11,201 nucleotides of DNA from Ponticaulis sp. Its GTDB lineage: Bacteria > Pseudomonadota > Alphaproteobacteria > Caulobacterales > Hyphomonadaceae. A model generated the notes under the pieces. That model did no database searches. It saw only the letters and a list, made by a program, of their open reading frames with translations, and was not told the DNA's origin. Positions 1 to 6,049 of the stretch are shown here, piece by piece. Each line of letters opens with the position of its first letter. Position 1 is the first letter of the stretch. The position numbers and the translations under genes are program-made. The stretch is from positions 1-11,201 of the forward strand of contig PABS01000006.1 in the NCBI GenBank assembly GCA_002699325.1, written 5' to 3'.

Positions 1-251
1 TGCACATCCTGAAAATGGCCTGAGGTTTCGCCCTTGATCCAGAGCTTGCCGCGAGAACGCGACCAGTAGGTCGCGCGCTGCGTATCGATTGTTTTCTGAA
101 GTGCCTCGGCGTTCATCCATGCGAGCATAAGAATCTCGCCGGTTTCAGCATCCTGCGCGATGGCAGCGATGAGGCCATTGGCGTCGAACTTCGGGCGAAG
201 CTGTGGTGTCTCGTCCTGTTCAGCGCCGGAAAGTGGAGGAGGGAAGGTCAT
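1..251 (-). CDS. hisI: Phosphoribosyl-AMP cyclohydrolase (HisI), N-terminal part, runs off the window
   Basis: HisI opens the adenine ring of phosphoribosyl-AMP in the third step of histidine synthesis, in the cytoplasm. The visible 83 or so residues contain the typical start of the family: [20 protein letters not shown], then [14 protein letters not shown], then [22 protein letters not shown]. The conserved metal and substrate region (Cys and Asp motifs) would lie beyond base 1. I chose the ATG at 251-249 because an AGG lies 7 bases before it. An in-frame ATG at 266-264 would add five residues (MSGNE) but has no well-placed ribosome binding site. It lies downstream of folE and the DUF465 gene on the same strand. 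A folE-hisI neighbourhood is common in alphaproteobacteria. The family call is firm; the start and the missing C-terminus are the open points. Confidence 0.95.
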   Translation of the reverse strand, partial: MTFPPPLSGAEQDETPQLRPKFDANGLIAAIAQDAETGEILMLAWMNAEALQKTIDTQRATYWSRSRGKLWIKGETSGHFQDV

Positions 252-344
252 TTCATTGCCTGACATATAAAATCGAAAGCGATGATCCTCTTCCAGCTTT
301 CCCTTTTCAAGAGGAGACTCAGCCTTCCGGCGCGGACGCTTTGT

Positions 345-584
345 TCAGGAGTCGCGGAGGATGGCGGCAATCTCGTCTTTCAACTGGAGACGTCTCTTGC
401 GCAGCGTTTCCTCATATTCGTCGGACATGGGTTCAACGCGGGTTTCGGCACGGTGAATCTGACGATTGATGTCGTGATACTCATCTGTGAGCCGCGCAAA
501 ATGCGGATTTTCCGCTTTCAGCCTGTGCAGGTCATCTGCATTGGCTGGAAACTCATCAACAAGTTCATGAGGTGTATTGCCCAT
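345..584 (-). CDS. DUF465 (YdcH-like) small helical protein
   Basis: This is a 79-residue protein of the DUF465/YdcH family: small, charged, all-helical cytoplasmic proteins of unknown function that are widespread in proteobacteria. The family signature is clear: HELVDEFP near the N-terminus (residues 6-13), the LKAENPHFARLTDEYHDIN segment in the middle, the IHRAE element, and the C-terminal LRKRRLQLKDEIAAIL. The length is normal for the family. The ATG at 584 has GGGGAGAG about five bases upstream. It lies between folE (103 bases upstream) and hisI (start about 80-95 bases downstream), all on the minus strand, so co-transcription is possible. I can assign the family but no biochemical role. 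Confidence 0.9.
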   Translation of the reverse strand: MGNTPHELVDEFPANADDLHRLKAENPHFARLTDEYHDINRQIHRAETRVEPMSDEYEETLRKRRLQLKDEIAAILRDS

Positions 585-616
585 ATTTCTCTCCCCAACA
601 GGTCATTATTCAGGAT

Positions 617-647
617 CGAATAACACTATAAAATTTGTGCTTATTCG
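617..647. repeat. Inverted repeat in the folE-DUF465 gap
   Basis: CGAATAA (617-623) is repeated in inverted form as TTATTCG (641-647). It continues inward as CAC/GTG (624-626 with 637-639) with one bulged C, around an AT-rich centre. There is no T-run after it on the minus strand, so it is not a standard terminator of folE. It could be an operator or a weak RNA hairpin controlling the DUF465 gene. Function is unknown. Confidence 0.4.
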
Positions 648-687
648 GTCCTTCGGGAATGGGGCAATTCGGCGCAGTCAGGCGGGT

Positions 688-1308
688 TTATTTTCCTGCG
701 AGACGCAGGAAGCGGTCGCGCTTGTCTTTGTCTGTTTTGAAGACGCCGGTGAACTGCGTGGTGATGGTGGAGACGTTCGGGTGGTGAACACCGCGTGTCG
801 TCATGCACTCATGTTTTGCGTCAATCAGGACGGCGCAACCCATAGGAGCAAGGCTCTCTGTGATGGCGTCGCAGATTTGCGCTGTCATGGTTTCCTGGGT
901 TTGCAGGCGTTTGGCAAAGATTTCAACGACGCGGGCAAGCTTGGAAATGCCGACAACAGCTGCTGTTGGCTGGTAGGCGACATAGGCCTTGCCGATGAAC
1001 GGCGCCATGTGGTGCTCGCAATGGCTCTCCACATCGATGTCGCGCAGCATGACCATATCGTCATAGCCCTGTACGTCGTCGAACGTGCGGGAAAGATAAG
1101 CAACCGGGTCTTCTTTATAGCCGGAGAACCACTCTTCATAAGCTTTGACGACGCGCTTTGGCGTATCGAGCAGACCTTCGCGGCGTGGGTCGTCACCCGC
1201 CCAGGCAAGAAGCGTACGTACGGCCTCTTCTGCCTCTTCACGGCTCGGACGTTTAATCGGTTCGGCGCGTTCAAACGAGCCAGGTGTTGTGATGGTATCC
1301 ATTGGCAT
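688..1308 (-). CDS. folE: GTP cyclohydrolase I (FolE)
   Basis: FolE converts GTP to 7,8-dihydroneopterin triphosphate, the first step of tetrahydrofolate synthesis. It is a cytoplasmic zinc enzyme that forms a toroidal multimer. The 206-residue length is normal for the type IA family. The zinc ligands are visible: Cys97 and His100 in [11 protein letters not shown], and Cys168 in [15 protein letters not shown]. The family motifs DTPKRV (48-53), [20 protein letters not shown] (120-139) and the C-terminal TTQFTGVF (183-190) are also present. The start at 1308 is supported by AAAGGA six bases upstream; a second in-frame ATG two codons later is possible. The leader contains a strong dyad and a longer-range pairing, so expression may be controlled at the RNA level. 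The DUF465 and hisI genes follow on the same strand. Confidence 0.98.
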   Translation of the reverse strand: MPMDTITTPGSFERAEPIKRPSREEAEEAVRTLLAWAGDDPRREGLLDTPKRVVKAYEEWFSGYKEDPVAYLSRTFDDVQGYDDMVMLRDIDVESHCEHHMAPFIGKAYVAYQPTAAVVGISKLARVVEIFAKRLQTQETMTAQICDAITESLAPMGCAVLIDAKHECMTTRGVHHPNVSTITTQFTGVFKTDKDKRDRFLRLAGK

Positions 1309-1320
1309 GGAATGTCCTTT

Positions 1321-1383
1321 CTGAGGGACGAGGGTCGAGCCGGAAATTTCCGGTCTTAACGCCCGCCCGAGTGAAACCCTCAG
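1321..1383 (-). promoter_or_regulatory. Structured folE 5' leader (candidate cis-regulatory RNA)
   Basis: Just upstream of the folE ribosome binding site, CTGAGGG (minus strand, 1383-1377) can pair perfectly with CCCTCAG (1327-1321), giving a 7-base-pair closing stem around 49 bases. Inside it lies the perfect 14-base palindrome CCGGAAATTTCCGG (1340-1353). The 3' side of the stem ends directly before the AAAGGA ribosome binding site, where folding could affect initiation. Alphaproteobacterial folE genes are known to carry the folE RNA (THF-II riboswitch) in this position. I cannot confirm its conserved core here, so that link is inference. Confidence 0.4.
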
Positions 1384-1418
1384 GGGCTGTGGTGGTGATA
1401 TAGTTCCGAAACCCCGTT

Positions 1419-1440
1419 TTTGCGAGTCTCTCTACGCAAA
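1419..1440. repeat. Short inverted repeat upstream of folE
   Basis: TTTGCG (1419-1424) and CGCAAA (1435-1440) form 6-base arms ten bases apart, about 110 bases before the folE start. A TATA-like stretch (1399-1404 on the minus strand) lies between it and the gene. This may mark a promoter/operator region, but no clear -35/-10 pair can be picked. Confidence 0.25.
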
Positions 1441-1503
1441 CTTGAAGGGGCCGGTTCACTATCAGTTATCGGAAATCATATTTCCCGGGACATATCCACA
1501 CAT

Positions 1504-1535
1504 AAAAATGCGCCAGTCGGAACCGGCGCATTTTT
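1504..1535 (-). terminator. Rho-independent terminator of the acidic secreted protein gene
   Basis: AAAAATGCGCC (1504-1514) and GGCGCATTTTT (1525-1535) are perfect 11-base arms with a 10-base loop. On the minus strand the stem ends in five T residues, 28 bases after the stop codon of the acidic protein gene at 1563. It reads almost equally well on the plus strand but no plus-strand gene ends here. It insulates folE from the upstream gene. Confidence 0.85.
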
Positions 1536-1562
1536 AGAAGACATTCGGTCTTTTAGGACCGG

Positions 1563-2108
1563 TTAGTTGAGTTCAGGGTCAACTACGTCTTCGTCCTCAT
1601 TCACATCTTCGGTGACGTCGACTTCATAATCGTCATCGACAAGCTCATCGTCGCCACTCGTATTATCTTCGACCAAATCTTCATAGGCTTCAGAGTCACT
1701 TGTCACCGGGCTGTCTTGCAGAACTTCCTCAAGATACTGCGCCTGGGTCTCGCGATAAGCTTCACTTGCCTCAAGTTCATCTTCGGCCGGGCCTGTTGTC
1801 GTATCGCGGCGCTCAACCATGGTCGCCGGGATTTGTGGCGGAGGCAGGTCATCTGTTTCCTGCTCAATCTCCTGATCAAGCTCTTCCTCGTCACCATCAA
1901 TCCAGTATTCCAGTGACTGCTCACCAATGTCTGTCTGGACTTCGCCTTCGGCATCCGTCACTGGGTCGACAGAGGTCTCGATAACCTTATCCTGTTCGGT
2001 GATGACAGTGACTTCATTATCTGCAGGAGGCTCGGTCGTGGCGTGCGCTCCTAGGGCGAATGACAACGCAATTGCGGAGATTGCGACATTTGTTTTCAAA
2101 CCGGACAT
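1563..2108 (-). CDS. Highly acidic secreted protein of unknown function
   Basis: I do not recognise this 181-residue protein. A Sec signal peptide is visible: Lys5, a hydrophobic stretch at about 8-20, and cleavage probably after AHA at 23. The mature part is strikingly acidic. I count only four basic residues (Lys41, Arg100, Arg101, Arg119) against dozens of Asp and Glu, and the last 45 residues are almost a pure D/E-rich tail with scattered valines. A PPPQIP stretch (89-94) divides it into two halves. No catalytic motif, cysteine or second membrane segment is seen. It is likely an exported, largely disordered protein, possibly binding divalent cations (inference). The start at 2108 has an excellent AAGGAGG six bases upstream. 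It has its own EcfG-type promoter (2144-2168) and its own terminator (1504-1535), so it is a single-gene transcription unit. Confidence 0.85.
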   Translation of the reverse strand: MSGLKTNVAISAIALSFALGAHATTEPPADNEVTVITEQDKVIETSVDPVTDAEGEVQTDIGEQSLEYWIDGDEEELDQEIEQETDDLPPPQIPATMVERRDTTTGPAEDELEASEAYRETQAQYLEEVLQDSPVTSDSEAYEDLVEDNTSGDDELVDDDYEVDVTEDVNEDEDVVDPELN

Positions 2109-2143
2109 GATATCCTCCTTGGGAAATGTCTCTTCGCCTTAAC

Positions 2144-2168
2144 AACGGTCGGGCGCGTCAGCCGTTCC
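2144..2168 (-). promoter_or_regulatory. EcfG/SigT-type stress promoter of the acidic secreted protein gene
   Basis: On the minus strand GGAAC (2168-2164) is followed after exactly 16 bases by CGTT (2147-2144). This equals the GGAAC-N16/17-CGTT consensus of the alphaproteobacterial general stress sigma factor (EcfG, called SigT in Caulobacter). The -10 element ends 35 bases before the start codon at 2108, leaving a leader of about 28 bases that includes AAGGAGG. The same pattern occurs before the genes starting at 5258 and 6390. Confidence 0.7.
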
Positions 2169-2195
2169 CGAGAAGTCGTGCCGGAATGCATCACT

Positions 2196-2504
2196 TCAGC
2201 CAGGCTTTGCGGCTGGTCTGCCCTCGCCAAGCAGCCAGCGAACTGGCATGATATCGACGCTCTGAAACAGACCCGCCCTGGAATAGGGATCGTCCTCATT
2301 CCATAAGCGGGCATCTTCCAGGGAGGCGGCGCTGATGAGGAAAACCGAGCCGATCATATCCGCTTCGTCTTCTGTGAGGATCGGACCAGCCATAAGAATC
2401 CTGTCGGCATGCGACCGCGCCCAGTCGAGGTGATCGCTTCGTGTGCGTTTTCTGAGGTCAGTGCTGCTGGCCTTATCGCGGGCGGTAATCAAAAATTGTG
2501 GCAT
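2196..2504 (-). CDS. YCII-family (YciI-like) protein
   Basis: This 102-residue cytoplasmic protein belongs to the YCII family, small ferredoxin-fold dimers related to YciI. The family pattern is complete: a first beta strand MPQFLITARDK, Arg residues followed by SDHLDW with the conserved His25, the turn RILMAGPIL (35-43), GSVFLISAASLEDA (52-65), and the EDDPYSRAGLF element (70-80) leading to VDIMPVRW. His25 and the acidic residues near 71-72 correspond to the pocket thought to be catalytic in YciI-type proteins. The substrate is unknown in this family outside a few ring-cleavage enzymes. The start at 2504 has GGAG nine bases upstream. It is divergent from the histidine kinase, with about 128 bases between the two starts. 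Confidence 0.9.
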   Translation of the reverse strand: MPQFLITARDKASSTDLRKRTRSDHLDWARSHADRILMAGPILTEDEADMIGSVFLISAASLEDARLWNEDDPYSRAGLFQSVDIMPVRWLLGEGRPAAKPG

Positions 2505-2552
2505 TCGGAATACTCCAGATTGGGCGCTCGGAAAAAGCGCCGGAACAAGTTC

Positions 2553-2580
2553 TTGGGTCGTCTCCTGCGAACGCTAAAGG
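2553..2580 (+). promoter_or_regulatory. Possible housekeeping promoter of the hybrid histidine kinase gene
   Basis: TTGGGTC (2553-2559) and GCTAAAGG (2573-2580) are 13 bases apart. This geometry is allowed for the Caulobacter-type sigma-70 consensus TTGACGS-N10-14-GCTANAWC, with TTG and GCTAnA matching. A small dyad (GGCGCT 2523-2528, AGCGCC 2536-2541) lies just upstream. This is weak, position-based evidence only. Confidence 0.3.
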
Positions 2581-2632
2581 ATTTGGAAAGACACCGCACG
2601 TCAGAAGAGCTGATACGGGAGGGTGTGGTCAG

Positions 2633-4381
2633 GTGTTAAAGGACGCAGTCACAGAATTTGAGCGTTGGTTGAGGATCCCCCCGGAGACCTCAGCAGACCT
2701 CCTCATACGTTACCGAGCGATCTGGCTTTTGGGTTTCCTGTTTGTGGCGGTTCAGATGCTGAACCTGATCACGATGACCTTCACCTATAACGGTCTTCAC
2801 TATGATCACGCCATCGCAGTCGTTACCTCCCTGGCCGTTCTGGTCATTGTGGGCATGTTGCGGTGGTATAAAGGTTATCATTTCTACGCAGCCGTATATT
2901 CAGCCTTCGTTCTTTTTGGGATCGCAGCGTCGGCTCTTCCTGAACGCGCAGGTATCAACTCTTCTCTTATCCCGCTTCTGGTGATTGGCCCGCTTCTGAA
3001 TGGGTATATTTCCGGTCGGAAGGCGACAATACTGTTTTGGGGGATGTCCTGCCTGTTTCTGGTGTTTCTGTATCTGGTGTCGATTTCAGGTCCGCCACGA
3101 AATGCTGACGGTCTGTATCAGTGGGAAATGAACCGGCTCACCAACGGGATTTACTATCTGTCGATCTCGGCGGGCCTTTCAACCATGCTGACCGAGCAGA
3201 CCTTCAGTGCCATGCGAAAGATGCGAGAAAATGCCGAACGCGCTCGTAGCGCTGAAGCCGCGAAGACTGAATTCCTTGCCAAAATGAGCCATGAGCTGCG
3301 AACCCCACTCAACGCTGTGATCGGTCTGACCGACGCGCTGCTTATGGGTGAGTTGACAGAACGTGACCGTGAAATTGCAAAAACCATCCGGGAGTCCGGA
3401 GATTCGCTCTTGCTGATCGTGAATGATCTCCTCGACCTTTCGAAAATCGAAGCCGGGAAGATGACGATCACGCCACGGCCGATCCATCTGGCAAGGGCCA
3501 TCGAGACAGCTGTTCGCGGATGGCGCGATACTGCCGACAGAAACGGTCTCAGCTTTCATCTCGACATCGCTCAATCCCTGCAAAGCGGGGGCACAATTGA
3601 TGAGCTGCGCCTTCGTCAGATCATTCACAATCTCATTTCCAACGCCATAAAGTTTACGGATTCAGGTTCGGTGTCGGTCAGTGCCCAGCGCGGACAGGTC
3701 GCTGGGTCGCCCGTGTTGGTGTTGCGCGTCACAGATACAGGTTGCGGCATATCACCGAGTGCGCGCGATCGCGTCTTCGATAGTTTTGAGCAGGATTCTC
3801 ACGGCATTTCGCCGCGCGGTGGGGGCACGGGCCTGGGGCTGCCGATTTGCAGGATGCTGGCCGAGCTGATGGGCGGACACATTCAGCTTGAGAAATCCGG
3901 CCCTGAAGGAAGTGTGTTCTGTGTGACCCTGCCGTTTGTTCCGGTCGATATTCCGGTCGATCCGTCAGAACAGAAACGGGATTTCCAGATTGCGCCTGAT
4001 CTGCGGGTGCTCGTGGTTGAAGATCACCAGGTGAACCGGCTGGTTCTGAGCGAGTATCTGGGCATACTGAACGTGAGATACGAGATGGTGTCAGACGGGA
4101 TTGAGTGCCTCGATCGGCTTCAGAATGCGAATTTTGATATCATTCTGATGGATAAGAACATGCCGCGCATGAACGGTGTGGAAACCACCATCGCCATCCG
4201 ACACAGCGAACAAGATTATCGCGATGTGCGTATTGTGGCGGTGACGGCAGACGCCATGGTGGGGGAGCGCGAGCGTCTCCTCGCTGCCGGGATGGACGGG
4301 TGCCTGACCAAGCCGTTTAAAATTGAAGAGCTGGCTATGGAGCTGGCTGAAGCCTCGGCTCAGCGCTGGCAGTCGGCATAA
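2633..4381 (+). CDS. Membrane-bound hybrid sensor histidine kinase (HisKA-HATPase-REC)
   Basis: This is a 582-residue inner-membrane sensor kinase. The N-terminal 190 residues hold about six hydrophobic segments (near 29-50, 60-76, 84-102, 112-126, 131-152, 172-186) with short connections, so it probably senses a signal within or across the membrane rather than through a large periplasmic domain. A short linker leads to the H-box FLAKMSHELRTPLN with phospho-acceptor His220. The ATPase domain has the N-box (RQIIHNLISNAIKFT, 328-342), G1 DTGCGI (368-373) and G2 GGGTGLGL (396-403). The C-terminal receiver has Glu463/Asp464, phospho-acceptor Asp507 (ILMDKNMP), Thr538 and Lys560. No HPt domain or DNA-binding partner is encoded nearby, so the partner is unknown. 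I prefer the GTG start at 2633, because GGGAGGG lies nine bases upstream. The longer frame from ATG 2498 would overlap the divergent YCII gene start. Confidence 0.93.
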   Translation: MLKDAVTEFERWLRIPPETSADLLIRYRAIWLLGFLFVAVQMLNLITMTFTYNGLHYDHAIAVVTSLAVLVIVGMLRWYKGYHFYAAVYSAFVLFGIAASALPERAGINSSLIPLLVIGPLLNGYISGRKATILFWGMSCLFLVFLYLVSISGPPRNADGLYQWEMNRLTNGIYYLSISAGLSTMLTEQTFSAMRKMRENAERARSAEAAKTEFLAKMSHELRTPLNAVIGLTDALLMGELTERDREIAKTIRESGDSLLLIVNDLLDLSKIEAGKMTITPRPIHLARAIETAVRGWRDTADRNGLSFHLDIAQSLQSGGTIDELRLRQIIHNLISNAIKFTDSGSVSVSAQRGQVAGSPVLVLRVTDTGCGISPSARDRVFDSFEQDSHGISPRGGGTGLGLPICRMLAELMGGHIQLEKSGPEGSVFCVTLPFVPVDIPVDPSEQKRDFQIAPDLRVLVVEDHQVNRLVLSEYLGILNVRYEMVSDGIECLDRLQNANFDIILMDKNMPRMNGVETTIAIRHSEQDYRDVRIVAVTADAMVGERERLLAAGMDGCLTKPFKIEELAMELAEASAQRWQSA

Positions 4382-4408
4382 AAAAGAGGCGAGCCGCAGC
4401 TCGCCTCT
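4380..4408 (-). terminator. Rho-independent terminator for the helical RcnB-like protein gene
   Basis: AGAGGCGAGC (4385-4394) and GCTCGCCTCT (4399-4408) form a perfect 10-base-pair stem with a CGCA loop. On the minus strand it is followed by a run of six T residues (4385-4380) that reaches into the stop codon of the convergent kinase gene. The stem starts 22 bases after the stop of the gene ending at 4431. On the plus strand no T-run follows, so it serves mainly the minus-strand gene. Confidence 0.85.
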
Positions 4409-4430
4409 CTGCCATTCAATCCAGTCGAAA

Positions 4431-5258
4431 TTAGTCGACGAATTCGACGATATAGCCGGTGTCGTTGCTGACGAGTACGACATCGCCATCAATTTCGGCA
4501 TAGTAATAGCCAGTCTCAGGCGCCTCGAGCTCATAAGCGTCATAGTCTTCGACCACCGAATAGTCGTTATAGACCGTGTCGCGATAGATCAGACCGTCAC
4601 GATATGTTGCAGGAATCTGGGTTTCTGTTTCCATCGCATCGCTGTCTGTCGCTTCCTGGCGGGCATCCTGAATTTCAGCGCGCGCTTCCATCAGGTCTTC
4701 TTCACGCTCTTCGCGGGCTTCCTGAATGTCTTCTGTCATTTCACCGCGAGCTTCACGAACTTCCGCGCGCTGTTCCATCGCATTATCGCGATTTTCTTCC
4801 TGGGCTTCGGCCCATTCCTGCTGCGCTTCTTTTTTCGCTTCTTTTACGTCTTCCTGCTGCTCTTTTCTGGCTTCAGCGTATTCCTGCTGAGTTTCCATTT
4901 GAGCTTCGCGGATTTCTTCACGGTTTTCCTGGATCTCATCCTGAGTTTCCATTTTGGCTTCGCGAATGTCTTCGCGCTGTTCCTGGATCTCTTCGTTCTC
5001 TTCCTGAACCGCTTCTTTGTACTCTTCCTGAGCCTCGGCTTTCGCTTCGCGGATTTCCTCGCGCTCTTCAGCTTCAGCTTCGATCAGCTCTTTGGTGAGC
5101 TCCTGCTGGTCTTTGGCGCGATCCTTCGCAGCTTCGGTGACCTCTTTATTGTAGTCTTTCACGCTCTCAGCAGGCGGCTCAGCAAATGCGGCGCCTCCTG
5201 ACAGCGCAACAGAAATTGCGAAAGTCGATGCAGTGAGTGTCTTCGTGAACGTATTCAT
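4431..5258 (-). CDS. Secreted long-helix protein with C-terminal RcnB-like domain
   Basis: This 275-residue protein has a Sec signal peptide (cleavage probably after AFA at 26). Residues about 30-205 form one very long charged helix, rich in Glu, Gln, Arg, Lys and Ala, without proline and with a single glycine (171). A seven-residue motif like REEIREA recurs at residues 66, 95, 113, 135, 164, 175, 186 and 193. The spacings 29, 18, 22, 29, 11, 11 and 7 can all be made from 7 and 11, the repeats of left- and right-handed coiled coils. Residues 222-275 (DYSVVEDYDAYELEAPETGY, then YYAEIDGDVVLVSNDTGYIVEF) match the RcnB-like pattern of periplasmic proteins linked to metal homeostasis in E. coli; the role here is unknown. 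The start at 5258 has AAGGAGG eight bases upstream; a longer open frame to 5399 lacks a signal peptide at its N-terminus. It has its own stress-type promoter and terminator. Confidence 0.85.
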   Translation of the reverse strand: MNTFTKTLTASTFAISVALSGGAAFAEPPAESVKDYNKEVTEAAKDRAKDQQELTKELIEAEAEEREEIREAKAEAQEEYKEAVQEENEEIQEQREDIREAKMETQDEIQENREEIREAQMETQQEYAEARKEQQEDVKEAKKEAQQEWAEAQEENRDNAMEQRAEVREARGEMTEDIQEAREEREEDLMEARAEIQDARQEATDSDAMETETQIPATYRDGLIYRDTVYNDYSVVEDYDAYELEAPETGYYYAEIDGDVVLVSNDTGYIVEFVD

Positions 5259-5297
5259 GATTGTTCCTCCTTGTGTGTCGGGATTGACTGCTGGAGA

Positions 5298-5323
5298 AAC
5301 ACGGACGGTCGGCTGCATGTTCC
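5298..5323 (-). promoter_or_regulatory. EcfG/SigT-like promoter of the helical RcnB-like protein gene
   Basis: On the minus strand GGAAC (5323-5319) is followed after 17 bases by TGTT (5301-5298), one mismatch from the GGAAC-N16/17-CGTT consensus of EcfG-type sigma factors. The element ends 40 bases before the start codon at 5258, a position close to that of the two exact matches at 2144-2168 and 6433-6458. The shared placement is the main reason to accept the mismatch. Confidence 0.55.
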
Positions 5324-5419
5324 CATCATCTACAGGCGAAATTTTGGAACTTTTCGTCGATTTCTGCTTCTTCCCGCCCTGTGCTAGTTGAGAGCGCAAA
5401 CAAAAATACGGGGAACACG

Positions 5420-6049
5420 ATGGGCGGGCGCGAGGCAGGCTTCTGGGATAAAATTGCCGATAAATATTCTGGGCAGCCGATCGCTGATCAGGCGACTTAT
5501 GAAAAGAAGCTTGCGATGACCCGCGAGCATCTCACTTCAAAGATGTCTGTTCTGGAATATGGTTGCGGCACGGGGTCTACGGCCATCGCGCATGCGCCGT
5601 ATGTGAAGCATATTCTCGCGACCGATATTTCCGACGCTATGTTAGCGCACGGTCGGAGGAAGGCTGAAGCGGCAGGTCTTGAGAACATTACCTTTGAGCG
5701 CGCCAGTGTAGAAGAGCTGGCAGAAAGCAGCCCTGGGTATGATGTCGTGCTTGCGCTGAATATCATTCACCTTTGCCGGGATCCGCAGGCTGTGATCGCA
5801 AAAACCGCCAGGCTGCTACAGCCCGGCGGCATCTTTATTCAGAGCACGGCGTGTCTTATTGATTATGGCCCGCTCATGCGCGTGATGATTCCGGTAATGC
5901 GGTTGATCGGAAAGGCGCCTTACGTCGCTTTTTTCTCCCCTGAAGACCTGTTCTTGATGCTCGACAAGGAGGGGTTCGATATCGTCGAGACCTATGATCC
6001 AGGAAAGCGTTCGGCCAAGTTCATCATAGCGCGAAAGCGTATGACTTAA
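5420..6049 (+). CDS. Class I SAM-dependent methyltransferase
   Basis: This 209-residue cytoplasmic enzyme is a predicted methyltransferase with the Rossmann-like class I fold. Motif I VLEYGCGTG (44-52) binds SAM. ATDIS with Asp69 binds the ribose, ASVEEL (95-100) follows the adenine-binding strand, and DVVLALNIIH (108-117) with LLQPGG (132-137) form the post-motif core. The C-terminal part (about 145-190) is hydrophobic, with PLMRVMIPVMRLIG, which suggests a lipid-like or hydrophobic substrate, but the substrate cannot be named. The start at 5420 has GGGGAA five bases upstream; an upstream in-frame ATG at 5381 lacks support. It is divergent from the helical RcnB-like gene and convergent with the small RcnB-like gene, overlapping the latter's stop codon by four bases. 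Confidence 0.9.
   Translation: MGGREAGFWDKIADKYSGQPIADQATYEKKLAMTREHLTSKMSVLEYGCGTGSTAIAHAPYVKHILATDISDAMLAHGRRKAEAAGLENITFERASVEELAESSPGYDVVLALNIIHLCRDPQAVIAKTARLLQPGGIFIQSTACLIDYGPLMRVMIPVMRLIGKAPYVAFFSPEDLFLMLDKEGFDIVETYDPGKRSAKFIIARKRMT

Noticed and set aside
577..1359. 260-residue plus-strand open frame across folE
   Set aside because: It is fully antisense to the unmistakable folE gene and its translation has no family features.
1403..1407. GGAAC on the minus strand upstream of folE as a stress promoter
   Set aside because: The bases at the required spacing are C-rich with no GTT.
2498..2632. 45-residue N-terminal extension of the histidine kinase from ATG 2498
   Set aside because: It would overlap the start of the divergent YCII gene and consume the whole promoter region; GTG 2633 has a much better ribosome binding site.
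4323..5201. Long plus-strand open frame (292 residues) and another at 4604-5098 opposite the helical RcnB-like gene
   Set aside because: They are the antisense of a Glu/Gln/Arg/Lys-rich coding region, which gives stop-poor Phe/Leu/Ser-rich frames; no ribosome binding site or sensible domain order.
5346..5370. GGAAC at 5346-5350 as an EcfG promoter for the methyltransferase gene
   Set aside because: No CGTT or GTT occurs 16-17 bases downstream; only the -35 half is present.
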